This document shows, one piece after another, positions 31,582 to 39,902 of a DNA stretch of 58,814 nt. How positions within the stretch are numbered: the stretch's first letter is position 1; each line of letters opens with the position of its first letter. The DNA lies in contig NZ_FPAS01000007.1 in NCBI RefSeq assembly GCF_900116425.1, positions 1 to 58,814 of the forward strand, in the 5' to 3' direction. The notes beneath the pieces are model-generated. The model did no database searches. It had not been told where the DNA came from and was given only the letters and a program-made list of their open reading frames with translations. The stretch comes from Lishizhenia tianjinensis. Its GTDB lineage: Bacteria > Bacteroidota > Bacteroidia > Flavobacteriales_D > Crocinitomicaceae. A program made the translations under genes and the position numbers.

Positions 31582-32526
31582 ATGGACGAATTTGAATCTT
31601 ATTATCCTCAAAAACCGCATTTGGTTGAGAAAGAGAGTAGGGGAAACATGGCATCTACTGTGTTTTCACTCTTGCTTTTCATCATTACTTTTGCGTGGTT
31701 TTTAGGAGGTGATTACAGCCTTATTTTCATGCTTGTGGCAGTATTGGTGATTCATGAATTGGGTCATTTTGCCCTCATGAAACTTTTCAATTACAAAAAT
31801 GTTCGCATGCTGTTTATTCCCTTAATGGGAGCTTTTGTACATGGAAAAAAGAAAATCTACTCGCAAAAAGAAAGGGCTTTAGTGTTGTTGGCCGGACCTT
31901 TACCTGGGATTATCGTAGGCTTGGCATGTTTGTATTTTGGATCTGACACTGAAATGAGTTGGTTGCTAGAAATTGGTGTATTGTTTTTGGTCTTGAATGT
32001 CTTAAACCTCATTCCTTTAGATCCCCTAGACGGAGGTCAACTCTTGAAAAATATGTTTTTTGGAAAGTTTGAGTTACTGCAATTAATCTTTGCTTTGCTT
32101 TCTTCTTTAACGGTAATAGTTGCAGGATGGATATGGCAAGAGTGGATCATCGTTGCCTTTGGTTTTTTCCTAGGGGTAAGGGTGAGAAATATTCAAAAGT
32201 TGTACAACATTCGTAAGGATATGAAGGAAGAGCATTTGGCTTATGTTTCAACCTACGAAGAGTTGAGTAACAAGGACTTTGCAGGAATTAAACAAATCGT
32301 AATGGAGTATACACCGGCCCTTAAGGTGTATGAAGAACAAGCTCCGCAAGAAAAATTTGATGCCATTATTGCCTCACAGGTGAATGGTGTCTTAATTGCT
32401 CCAACCAAAAGAGATGCTAGTTTTTTGTTTAAACTAGTTGTCATGGCCATTTGGATAGCCTCTTTTGTGGCGAGTATTTACATGGTGTTAAACACGAATT
32501 TTTCTACAATTTTCAATGAATTATAA
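31582..32526 (+). CDS. Site-2-protease-type (M50) membrane metalloprotease
   Basis: A 314-residue intramembrane zinc protease. It has the HExxH motif in 'IHELGH' (His58, Glu59, His62) and the second metal motif 'NLIPLDPLDGG' (Asp150), both inside hydrophobic helices. 'ALVLLAGPLPGIIVGL' is another family block. A C-terminal cytoplasmic extension (about 205-280) precedes one last helix. No PDZ domain is present, so it is not the RseP type, and its substrate is unknown. It overlaps the Smr gene by 11 bp and heads a six-gene run ending at 36529. Confidence 0.9.
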   Translation: MDEFESYYPQKPHLVEKESRGNMASTVFSLLLFIITFAWFLGGDYSLIFMLVAVLVIHELGHFALMKLFNYKNVRMLFIPLMGAFVHGKKKIYSQKERALVLLAGPLPGIIVGLACLYFGSDTEMSWLLEIGVLFLVLNVLNLIPLDPLDGGQLLKNMFFGKFELLQLIFALLSSLTVIVAGWIWQEWIIVAFGFFLGVRVRNIQKLYNIRKDMKEEHLAYVSTYEELSNKDFAGIKQIVMEYTPALKVYEEQAPQEKFDAIIASQVNGVLIAPTKRDASFLFKLVVMAIWIASFVASIYMVLNTNFSTIFNEL

Positions 32527-33064
32527 AATAGGAGAGAAGGTCACTTTTATGAGTGAGGCAGGTTATGCCGTTATACAATCCTTCAAAGACGCAAATACTG
32601 TTATTATACAAGATGAAACGGGTTTTAATAGAGATTACCCCATTTCGGAATTGGTGAAAATACAAAGTGAAAATTATGCTGGAGGTGGTTATGCCGACAA
32701 GGATAATATAGAGTATGAAGCAGAAATCAAGCACACCATAAAAGAACAGCGCTTAGATTTTGATACCACAGACAAACAGCAAGTGTGGGAGATAGATTTA
32801 CACATGCACGAAATTGTTGAAGACGATTCTGCTTACGATGGGGGCGCGAAATTGAGAAAGCAAGTGCGCGAGTTCAAAGCGTTTTACAAAAATGCGCGTA
32901 AAAATCACATCCGTAAAATCATAGCCATTCACGGTGTGGGAGAGGGAATCTTGAAAAATGAAATCAGAACTTATTTGGATACCCAAGAGTTTTTAGAATA
33001 TTATGATGCCGATTACCGAGAGTATGGTAAGGGTGCAACAGCAGTTGAATTACAATACAAATAG
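32516..33064 (+). CDS. Smr domain protein with short N-terminal SH3-like domain
   Basis: A 182-residue protein. The first about 50 residues ('IGEKVTFMSEAGYAVIQSF', 'TVIIQDETGFNRDYPISELV') look like the SH3-like domain of Bacteroidota DUF2027 proteins. The C-terminal Smr domain has 'IDLHMHEIVED', the central 'IIAIHGVGEGILKNEIRTYL' and 'GKGATAVEL'; such domains have nuclease or nucleic-acid binding activity. The usual longer central region of DUF2027 proteins is missing, so this is a compact version. The following gene begins one base after its stop. Confidence 0.85.
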   Translation: MNYKIGEKVTFMSEAGYAVIQSFKDANTVIIQDETGFNRDYPISELVKIQSENYAGGGYADKDNIEYEAEIKHTIKEQRLDFDTTDKQQVWEIDLHMHEIVEDDSAYDGGAKLRKQVREFKAFYKNARKNHIRKIIAIHGVGEGILKNEIRTYLDTQEFLEYYDADYREYGKGATAVELQYK

Positions 33065-33065
33065 G

Positions 33066-33563
33066 ATGAAAAAAATTATCGTTTTAGGGGCTTTGTTTGG
33101 CCTTGTTGCTTGTGGAGAAGCAAGTAAAAAAGAAGTTGTCGTTAAAGAAGAAGTTAAGGTTGTTAACGGAGATACTACAATTTCTAGAACTACAGAAACT
33201 GTAGATGCAGGTTCGGCTACATCTGGTGAACAGAAAGAAATTAATATTCGTATTGTTGGACCAAATGAGTTTGTAGAAATTGCAGCGACTGAAAAAGGTC
33301 AGGTTATAGATGTAAGAACTGCAGCAGAGTTTGAAGGAGGACACTTGGAAGGTGCGCAAAACCTTGATTTTTTAAACGGTGATTTCCAAGCTGCCCTTCA
33401 AAATATGGATAAATCAGCGCCCGTATTGGTGTACTGTCAATCAGGAGGAAGATCTGCAAAAGCAAGAACCATGTTAGAAGAAGCAGGTTTCGAAAATATT
33501 GTTGAAATGGAAGGTGGATACAGAAATTACACGCTTGTTCAAGAAGCGAATTCTAAGCACTAG
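33066..33563 (+). CDS. Rhodanese-domain lipoprotein
   Basis: A 165-residue protein; the ATG at 33066 gives a proper lipoprotein signal with lipobox 'LVAC' (Cys16), while a longer frame reaching back into the Smr gene is spurious. A charged, Val/Lys/Glu-rich linker (about 20-60) leads to one rhodanese domain with 'VIDVRTAAEFEGGHLEGAQNLDF' and the active Cys124 in 'CQSGGRS'. It should be lipid-anchored outside the cytoplasmic membrane and handle sulfane sulfur or thiol redox there; the acceptor is unknown. Confidence 0.9.
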   Translation: MKKIIVLGALFGLVACGEASKKEVVVKEEVKVVNGDTTISRTTETVDAGSATSGEQKEINIRIVGPNEFVEIAATEKGQVIDVRTAAEFEGGHLEGAQNLDFLNGDFQAALQNMDKSAPVLVYCQSGGRSAKARTMLEEAGFENIVEMEGGYRNYTLVQEANSKH

Positions 33564-33590
33564 GCATAGCCTTACTTTCTACATTATTCT

Positions 33591-33598
33591 TAATTTTG
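33591..33598 (+). promoter_or_regulatory. -7 box (TAATTTTG) directly before tatA
   Basis: A perfect TAnnTTTG ends 4 bp before the tatA ATG, so transcription from it would start at or inside the codon; leaderless translation, or use of the second ATG at 33609, is implied. Confidence 0.4.
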
Positions 33599-33602
33599 CG
33601 AC

Positions 33603-34016
33603 ATGTTAATGTTTCTAAGTGGAGTGGCAGGCTCCGAAATATTCGTAATACTTTTATTTGTTCTCATTTTCTTTGGGGCCAACAGTATTCCTGGTTTAGC
33701 AAGAACTTTAGGACGTGGGTTTAGACAGATAAAAGATGCAAGTCAGGAAATCCAAGACGAGATTTCCAAATCGACGCAAAATATGAAGAAAGACCTCAAT
33801 TTAGAAGGTCGAGCTAGAAATCTTCAGGATAGTATTCAAAGGCCGTTAGACCAAATGGCGCAAGACATAGAGGAAGGATTAGAAGGTGGGGTGGTTCATC
33901 GTAAACCACCTCGCCAATATGTTGCTCCTCAAGCTCCTCAAAAGCAAGAGGAAACTAAACCTATGGACCAAGACACTACTACTAATTCAGAAAACAAGAA
34001 TACACCAGAAGCATAA
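33603..34016 (+). CDS. tatA: Twin-arginine translocase subunit TatA/TatE
   Basis: A 137-residue protein with the TatA layout: a short periplasmic start, one membrane helix (about 11-27), the hinge 'FFGANSIPGLARTLGRG' with the conserved Phe-Gly, an amphipathic helix ('FRQIKDASQEIQDEI') and a long acidic, Gln/Pro-rich tail. TatA forms the pore for folded proteins carrying RR signals; one likely client in the window is the metallophosphoesterase at 21281. tatC is not here. The stop overlaps the next start by one base. Confidence 0.93.
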   Translation: MLMFLSGVAGSEIFVILLFVLIFFGANSIPGLARTLGRGFRQIKDASQEIQDEISKSTQNMKKDLNLEGRARNLQDSIQRPLDQMAQDIEEGLEGGVVHRKPPRQYVAPQAPQKQEETKPMDQDTTTNSENKNTPEA

Positions 34017-34975
34017 TGTTAGCAGATTTAGCAATACTCATCGGAGGATTAATCGTACTTATTGTAGGAGGAGAATTTTTAGTAAAAGGAGCAGTTGGAA
34101 TAGCTTTCAAAGCACATCTTTCAACCTTGGTAATCGGTTTAACCGTAGTTTCTTTTGGTACTTCAGCACCGGAATTATTGGTTTCTATAAAAGCAGCTTT
34201 TCAAGGAGCGCCTGATATAGCAATCGGTAATGTTGTAGGATCTAACATTGCAAACATTTCTTTGGTTTTGGGTATTACAGTAATGGTTTATGGCCTTACG
34301 GTAGCCAGAGATACAAAAATCTACGATTGGCCTAAAATGTTCTTGAGTTCTATTCTCTTCTACATTTTTGCATTAGACGGTATAATTGTATGGTTCGAAG
34401 GATTAATCATGTTAATCTTACTTATTCTATACATTGCTTTTATTGTAACAAAATCTCGTAAACAAACTAAGAAGGAAAAGGCTGAAATGACAGAAGAAGA
34501 GTTAGAAGCTCCTTCGTCTTTAGGGAAGTCATTTTTATTCTTAGCCTTAGGACTTGTAGGTCTATACTTCGGAGCAACTTGGTTGTTAGATGGAGCTGTA
34601 TCCTTAGCAAAAGAGGCAGGACTAAGCGAACGTGTAATCGGTATTACCATCATCGCATTTGGTACTTCTGTTCCAGAATTGATTACGTGTGTAGTAGCAG
34701 CCTACAGAAAAGAAACAGCAATATCCATCGGGAACCTTATTGGTAGTAACATCTTTAACATCATGGCCGTAATTGGTATTACCGCTATCATTCACCCTAT
34801 ACAAGTTAGTCAGCCATCTTTAGACTTTGATTTTCTTTGGATGATAGGTTTTGCCCTGTTGCTTTTACCTATGATTTGGATAGGCAAAAAAGTTGGGTTT
34901 TGGAAAGGACTCATCCTTTTCGGAACTTATGTAACGTACATCGTTCTCTTACTTTTAGATAATTCAGCGCAGTAA
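34016..34975 (+). CDS. CaCA-family calcium/sodium antiporter (YrbG-like)
   Basis: A 319-residue membrane exchanger with about ten helices and the two inverted alpha repeats that form the ion site: 'GTSAPELLVSIKAAF' with 'AIGNVVGSNIANISLVLG' (about 57-88) and 'GTSVPELITCVVAAY' with 'SIGNLIGSNIFNIMAVIG' (about 217-248). Both essential Glu residues are present. It exchanges Ca2+ for Na+ or H+ across the cytoplasmic membrane. The next gene starts 3 bp after its stop. Confidence 0.95.
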   Translation: MLADLAILIGGLIVLIVGGEFLVKGAVGIAFKAHLSTLVIGLTVVSFGTSAPELLVSIKAAFQGAPDIAIGNVVGSNIANISLVLGITVMVYGLTVARDTKIYDWPKMFLSSILFYIFALDGIIVWFEGLIMLILLILYIAFIVTKSRKQTKKEKAEMTEEELEAPSSLGKSFLFLALGLVGLYFGATWLLDGAVSLAKEAGLSERVIGITIIAFGTSVPELITCVVAAYRKETAISIGNLIGSNIFNIMAVIGITAIIHPIQVSQPSLDFDFLWMIGFALLLLPMIWIGKKVGFWKGLILFGTYVTYIVLLLLDNSAQ

Positions 34976-34978
34976 GAT

Positions 34979-36529
34979 ATGCCGCTACTGAACTCCAAAA
35001 GAACCCTCATGCTTGCCTTATTGGCAACGGGGATGGCGGGTATAGTAGCTGAGTATATTTTGGCCACTTTGGCTACCTACTTTTTAGGAGATTCTGTTTT
35101 TCAGTGGACCATCATTCTGTCCCTTATGCTCTTTTCTATGGGCTTGGGAAGTAGAATAAGTAGATGGATTAAATCAAATCTTGAAGCTTGGTTTGTAGGA
35201 ATTGAGTTTACGCTCTCCATCCTTACCTCTTTATCTTCCTTATTCGTCTACCTATTGATGCCTCATCTTTCCAATTTGGCACCTTCCATTTATTTATTGG
35301 CCATCGTCATAGGAGCCTTAATTGGTATGGAAATTCCTTTGGTAACACGTATCAATGCAAAAAATGCGGAGTTGAGAACCAACATTAGCGAGGTGATGGA
35401 AAAGGATTATTTTGGTTCTTTGTTGGGAGGACTTTTCTTTGCTTTCGTCGGAATCAAGTATTTAGGAATTACCTATACACCGTTTATCGTTGGTGGGGTT
35501 AACCTCATTGTGGCTGTTTTGGTTTTTTTCAAGTTCAAGAAATACATCCTTCAAGGATTATTAAATAAATTAAGTGTCTTTGGGGGAGTTGTGGTGATCG
35601 CCATATTGGGAGGTTTGTATTTTTCAGAACCCATTGTGCTATACGGAAATCAGAATTTATACACGGGGAAAGTAGTTTTTAGTGAACAAACACCTTATCA
35701 GAAAATCACCATCACCAAATGGCAGAAAGATTATTGGCTTTACCTCAATTCAGGTAAACAGTTAAGCACTTTTGATGAATGGATGTATCATGAGCCCTTG
35801 GTTCATCCAGCTGTTCAATTGGCGGGTAAACCAAAACATGTTTTGCTCATGGGAGCGGGAGATGGATGTGCCATTAGAGAATTATTGAAATATCCTTTTA
35901 TCGATAGTATTACGCTTGTTGATTTAGATCCGAGAATGATAGAAATAGGTCAAACACAACCTATTTTACGTAAGGTAAATCAAGATGCATATCAATCCTC
36001 TAAGGTAAATGTTGTAGTTGGTGATGCCTTCAATTATTTAGAGAAAACCCCCAAAGTATACGACGTTATTATTGCCGATTTTCCAGACCCACGAAGTGTA
36101 GATTTGAGTCGTTTATATTCGAAAGAGATGTACAATTTGGTGTATCATCGATTATCCCACAATGGTGTATTCATCACTCAAGCGGCGAGTCCGTACTACA
36201 CCACAAAAGCATTTCGTTGTATAGAGAAAACCATGCAAGCGGCTAATTTCAATGTGCTGCCTTTACACAATCACATCTATACTTTCGGTGAATGGGGCTG
36301 GATGATGGGAACAAAGAAGTTACCCGCATCTTTCATGAAAGAAAAAATTGAGGCCATGACTTGGGAAACTATCCCTACCAAATTTTTAACCCCTTCTGCC
36401 AGTCAGATGATTACGAATTTTGGTGGAGACTTGGTAGAAGTAGATAGCAATGATTTGAAAATCAATAGTATTTACAACCCTGTGCTCTACAGGTATTACG
36501 GCGAAGGAAACTGGAGTTATTACTTCTAA
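34979..36529 (+). CDS. Membrane protein with spermidine-synthase-like domain
   Basis: A 516-residue fusion: about seven membrane helices in the first 215 residues ('LMALLATGMAGIVAEYILATL', 'LIGMEIPLVTRIN') followed by a spermidine-synthase-like Rossmann domain. There 'LLMGAGDGCAIRELLKY' stands for the aminopropyltransferase motif I, 'SITLVDLDPRMIEIG' binds the nucleoside, and 'IIADFPDPRSVDLSRLYS' corresponds to the 'DSTDP' gate of classical enzymes but lacks that exact sequence. Such membrane-fused forms are common in bacteria; polyamine synthesis is not proven for them. It ends the run that begins at 31582. Confidence 0.85.
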   Translation: MPLLNSKRTLMLALLATGMAGIVAEYILATLATYFLGDSVFQWTIILSLMLFSMGLGSRISRWIKSNLEAWFVGIEFTLSILTSLSSLFVYLLMPHLSNLAPSIYLLAIVIGALIGMEIPLVTRINAKNAELRTNISEVMEKDYFGSLLGGLFFAFVGIKYLGITYTPFIVGGVNLIVAVLVFFKFKKYILQGLLNKLSVFGGVVVIAILGGLYFSEPIVLYGNQNLYTGKVVFSEQTPYQKITITKWQKDYWLYLNSGKQLSTFDEWMYHEPLVHPAVQLAGKPKHVLLMGAGDGCAIRELLKYPFIDSITLVDLDPRMIEIGQTQPILRKVNQDAYQSSKVNVVVGDAFNYLEKTPKVYDVIIADFPDPRSVDLSRLYSKEMYNLVYHRLSHNGVFITQAASPYYTTKAFRCIEKTMQAANFNVLPLHNHIYTFGEWGWMMGTKKLPASFMKEKIEAMTWETIPTKFLTPSASQMITNFGGDLVEVDSNDLKINSIYNPVLYRYYGEGNWSYYF

Positions 36530-36663
36530 TCCTATCCTTCTAAAATTTTAGTTGTGCAATAAGTACAGCTATTTTATCGTTTTTTTAGAGAATCCAAAAA
36601 TTATTCTGTAACCATTTTCTAATGGAGTATTATTAGTATGTAGAATCTGCAAGTTCTGCGTAC

Positions 36664-36679
36664 TGCAAACCAGTTTGCA
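36664..36679. promoter_or_regulatory. Perfect inverted repeat in the ECF sigma leader
   Basis: TGCAAAC-CA-GTTTGCA, a 7-bp dyad with a 2-bp centre, 27 bp before the ECF start. The geometry suits a protein-binding operator better than an RNA hairpin. Confidence 0.35.
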
Positions 36680-36706
36680 AAAAGTAAACTATAAAACCAA
36701 AAAGCG

Positions 36707-37276
36707 ATGAGTATTAACCCAGTGTATCACCAAACAAGTTCTAAGTTAGACCAGGAACGCGTTTGGGTACAACGTGCAAAAAAGAATCCGGAGGACTTTG
36801 GGCCGTTGTATAGGAAATATCACGAGCAGATTTTTAGGTATGTACACCAGAGAATGGACGACACCGAACAGGCTTTCGATGTTACTTCTCAGGTGTTTTT
36901 AAAAGCCATCAAAAACATTCACAAATTCGAATTCAGAGGTGTTCCTTTTGGATCATGGCTCTATCGTATAGCAAAGAGTGAATTGTACCAGGCTTTTAGA
37001 GATAGAAAAGTGAAACGTACAGTGAATATTGAAACCCTGCACATCACCGAAATCATTGAAGAAATGGATGAAGTGATCAGTGATGAGAATCAAAAAAGAC
37101 TGTTTAATGCCATAGCTCAACTCAAGGAAGAAGACGTTCAAATTCTTGAATTGAGGTATTTTGAAAAGCGACCTTATAAAGAAATTGGCGAAATTTTGGA
37201 AATAACTGAGAACAATGCCAAGGTAAAATCTTTTAGGGTTTTGGAGAAGTTGAAAAAAATAATTTTTAAAAACTAG
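36707..37276 (+). CDS. ECF-type RNA polymerase sigma factor
   Basis: A 189-residue sigma-70 family protein of the extracytoplasmic-function group. Region 2 spans about 20-95 ('FGPLYRKYHEQIFRYVHQRMDD', 'VFLKAIKNIHKFEFRGVPFGSWLYRIAKSE'), and region 4 about 125-185 ('LKEEDVQILELRYFEKRPYKEIGEILEITENNAKVKSFRVLEKL'). It lacks regions 1 and 3. The next gene, 5 bp downstream, encodes a single-span membrane protein that is the obvious anti-sigma candidate. A perfect dyad lies upstream and may mark its control. Confidence 0.94.
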   Translation: MSINPVYHQTSSKLDQERVWVQRAKKNPEDFGPLYRKYHEQIFRYVHQRMDDTEQAFDVTSQVFLKAIKNIHKFEFRGVPFGSWLYRIAKSELYQAFRDRKVKRTVNIETLHITEIIEEMDEVISDENQKRLFNAIAQLKEEDVQILELRYFEKRPYKEIGEILEITENNAKVKSFRVLEKLKKIIFKN

Positions 37277-37281
37277 CGGTC

Positions 37282-39039
37282 ATGAATAACCGAAAAATGA
37301 ATTTGGATAGGCCCAAGATTTCATCAGAAGAAATCAGAAATAGACAGAATTTTGATCAAATCTTGGGCAACCTAAAGGCACTGCACAAACCCTTCTATAA
37401 AAAGACGTGGTTTTGGGGTACCACAGGTTTAGCCACCGTCGCCGTGGCAATTGGTTTATCGACATTAATAACAAACGAAAATAATCTAGATGAGAACAAT
37501 ACTACTTTAGCGTCAACCACAGCTTTAGCCCCTTTAAGTGAAGCAGATAATTTAGAAGACACACCTTGTATACAAACTCCTGTTGATGGACAAGATGTGC
37601 CTTACGAAACATTTAAAGTTTTACCAGGAAAAGACACCACCATCTCAACAGCCAACGGATCTACAATCAGCTTTAAAGCAGCTACGCTAATGGCTCCAGA
37701 TAATACTTCTGCTGTAGATGTTAAGGTGAGATATTTTGCAGATAAAGCCAGCGCTTTTGTTGCGGGTATTCCAATGACGGTAGAAGAAGGTGCCTTCGAA
37801 TCTGCTGGTATGTTAGAAGTACGAGGTACTCAAAATGGAGAAGAAGTAGGGATTAACCCGAAAGCACCTTTGGCCATAGACATGCAAATGTATAAACCGA
37901 GCGAAGGTTTCAATTTCTATTACCTCAACGAAGATAATGGAGGATGGGAAGACTCTAAATGTGTGTACAGCGATGCGAGTTCTAAGGAGAGGAAAACAGA
38001 CGCTGAACCTGTTGCAAAGTCTCAAAAAGTTACTTTAGAAAAGGAGTTAGCTCCACAAGAGAAAATTGAAATCCAAGAAAGAATAGCGGAGATAGATGTG
38101 GAGCTTGTGGAATTGAAAAAGCAAGAACCACAACGTGCCGACTACAAATTGGTTGAAAATCAGAATTTAGTTTTCGATTTAGACTATGACGTAAAAGAAT
38201 TTCCAGAGTTGGAGAAATTACAAGGAGTAGGTTTTGAAGCTTTGCCCAATCAAAAACAATATTCAGATATTGTCAAAGAGAATTGGGATAATGTGAAGTT
38301 GCAATTGCTAGAAGAAGGTCAATATAAAATTACTTTCATCAAGGGAAGAAAAACAAATTACTTAATTGCACGCCCTGTGTTGTCTGGAAACGATGAAAAA
38401 GAAGCGGAGGAATTATTTAACATGGTAATGAGTGACATCAAAGAGCGCAAAGAAGAATTAGTCTTGGAGAAAAAGGCGTTGGAAAAGCGTCAAGAAGATG
38501 TGCAGTTGCAAATGAAAAAGTTAATCGAAGAGCAAAAGGCAGCGCGACTTAAGGACATGGAACTTAGAAAAGCTATGTTTGAGGCACAACAACAAACCAT
38601 GGCAATGGGAAATGCAATTTACAAAGCCACGGCAAGTTTCGAAGCTTTTCAATGGGGAGTATACAACTGTGATTCTCCAAGAAAGTTTCCGAATCCTGCA
38701 CCCTTGGCTTTTAATTATTACAGTGATGGAGATAATATGCAAGTACAAAAAGCCTATGTCTTTAGTTTTAGTAAGGAAGCTAGATTCGAATATACAGCTG
38801 GCTATTTTGGGCTACAGTCTTTAGAAAAAATAGGATTTCACCATGGGAAAAATGTGATATTTGTTCAAGATAAAAATGGTAAACTTGCCTATGCATCTTT
38901 TAGCGAAAGTGATTTACCAAAGGAAGGTGTACATAATTTCAAATTAACATCTATCTTAAATGCGGATTTTACAGCAGAAAATATTAAAGCTATACTCGGT
39001 GAAAAGACTCCTTCTACTGATAATGTTGCTTTGCGTTAA
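37282..39039 (+). CDS. Single-span membrane protein, candidate anti-sigma factor
   Basis: A 585-residue protein with a short cytoplasmic N-terminus (about 1-42), one membrane helix (about 43-63, 'WFWGTTGLATVAVAIG') and a large outside part. The outer part starts with a beta domain found in many Bacteroidota surface proteins ('DTTISTANGSTISFKA', 'VKVRYFADKASAFVAGIPM', 'FESAGMLEVRGTQNGEEV'), then a long charged coiled coil (about 375-440) and a C-terminal domain. Position and topology (ECF gene 5 bp upstream, cytoplasmic N-terminal piece, single span) suggest it holds the sigma factor, with the beta domain as sensor. The cytoplasmic part has no recognisable zinc anti-sigma motif, so this is inference. 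Confidence 0.7.
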   Translation: MNNRKMNLDRPKISSEEIRNRQNFDQILGNLKALHKPFYKKTWFWGTTGLATVAVAIGLSTLITNENNLDENNTTLASTTALAPLSEADNLEDTPCIQTPVDGQDVPYETFKVLPGKDTTISTANGSTISFKAATLMAPDNTSAVDVKVRYFADKASAFVAGIPMTVEEGAFESAGMLEVRGTQNGEEVGINPKAPLAIDMQMYKPSEGFNFYYLNEDNGGWEDSKCVYSDASSKERKTDAEPVAKSQKVTLEKELAPQEKIEIQERIAEIDVELVELKKQEPQRADYKLVENQNLVFDLDYDVKEFPELEKLQGVGFEALPNQKQYSDIVKENWDNVKLQLLEEGQYKITFIKGRKTNYLIARPVLSGNDEKEAEELFNMVMSDIKERKEELVLEKKALEKRQEDVQLQMKKLIEEQKAARLKDMELRKAMFEAQQQTMAMGNAIYKATASFEAFQWGVYNCDSPRKFPNPAPLAFNYYSDGDNMQVQKAYVFSFSKEARFEYTAGYFGLQSLEKIGFHHGKNVIFVQDKNGKLAYASFSESDLPKEGVHNFKLTSILNADFTAENIKAILGEKTPSTDNVALR

Positions 39040-39409
39040 TGTGTACGCCCAAGCGCAAGAGAAAGATAAGATTAAGATAAAAAAGAAACCTACGGAAGTT
39101 GATTTTTTACCACACATAAATGGAGTTTATGATGGCGAAATAGCCGTTGAAAAAATTTGCTTTGGAGATGGAATAAAGAATAACCTGGGCTACCAGGTTT
39201 TTTCTTTTCAAATTACTTATGTAAAGGAAGGTACAACGGTTACTGAATATATTCGTTCGAATCAAATACCCGATACGGTGTGTGCTCAGCTTCAATTTTT
39301 TAATTTAAATCAACGAATATTTATTACTGCCATAAAAGCACTAGATCATTCCGGGCGATTGATAACTTTGGAGCCGTTTAGTTTAATTCCCATAAAAGAA
39401 GATGAATAA
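38999..39409 (+). CDS. Small exported protein in the ECF operon
   Basis: About 136 residues. The frame is open from an ATG at 38960, but a GTG at 38999 gives a clean signal peptide ('VKRLLLLIMLLCVNVYAQA') and I prefer it. It overlaps the preceding gene by 41 bp, an unusually long overlap that suggests a start further down could also be used. The mature part is small and beta-rich, with two cysteines ('KICFGDG', 'DTVCAQ'). Unknown function; probably periplasmic and part of the sigma operon. Confidence 0.6.
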   Translation: MKRLLLLIMLLCVNVYAQAQEKDKIKIKKKPTEVDFLPHINGVYDGEIAVEKICFGDGIKNNLGYQVFSFQITYVKEGTTVTEYIRSNQIPDTVCAQLQFFNLNQRIFITAIKALDHSGRLITLEPFSLIPIKEDE

Positions 39410-39794
39410 GTTATTACTCCTATTATTGTTTATAGGTCTTTCTTTAAATTTATCGAGTCAAGACACCATAAAGATTAGAGCGGCAAAGCCAAAACTATAT
39501 CAAGGTGTGTCTACAGAAATTGCTTCGTGGTACCTCTATTTTTCGAATGAGGTTTATTATTTATGTAAACTTCCCAACAAAAGAACGAAGGAAGCCATGG
39601 ATTGGTTTGAAAAGCGAAAAGATTCTCAAAATGTATATAAGGGGAGTTTATATGAAGGCAAAGACACCACACTTACGCTTTCAAAAGAAAATAATAGTTC
39701 AGAAAAATTGAAATTTTATTTTCATCAGGGGGAGGGTGTTATTGTACTTGTTTCAACGACAGACGGAGTGAAATTTAAGTTTAATGAAGTTTAA
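39402..39794 (+). CDS. Small exported protein
   Basis: A 130-residue protein with a signal peptide ('MNKLLLLLLFIGLSLNLSSQ') and a mature part without recognised domain. Its start overlaps the previous stop by 8 bp, so it belongs to the same operon (36707-39794). A role in the ECF-controlled envelope response is only a guess from context. Confidence 0.6.
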   Translation: MNKLLLLLLFIGLSLNLSSQDTIKIRAAKPKLYQGVSTEIASWYLYFSNEVYYLCKLPNKRTKEAMDWFEKRKDSQNVYKGSLYEGKDTTLTLSKENNSSEKLKFYFHQGEGVIVLVSTTDGVKFKFNEV

Positions 39795-39839
39795 ACGTTT
39801 TTAAGAAAGATAAGAACTATTGGTCTCTCCATTAGGGTG

Positions 39840-39870
39840 TTGTGAATTCCAATGAGGATCTCTATATTTG
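39840..39870 (+). promoter_or_regulatory. Complete Bacteroidota promoter TTG-N20-TATATTTG
   Basis: TTG at 39840-39842 and TATATTTG at 39863-39870 are separated by exactly 20 bp, the consensus geometry, 32 bp before the DUF6089 gene. Confidence 0.75.
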
Positions 39871-39902
39871 TTCTATAACCCACAGTTGAATTCAGCAAAA
39901 TT

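Noticed and set aside
33003-33065. N-terminal extension of the rhodanese protein into the Smr gene
   Set aside because: The ATG at 33066 gives a proper lipoprotein signal with Cys16; the extension is out-of-frame Smr coding sequence.
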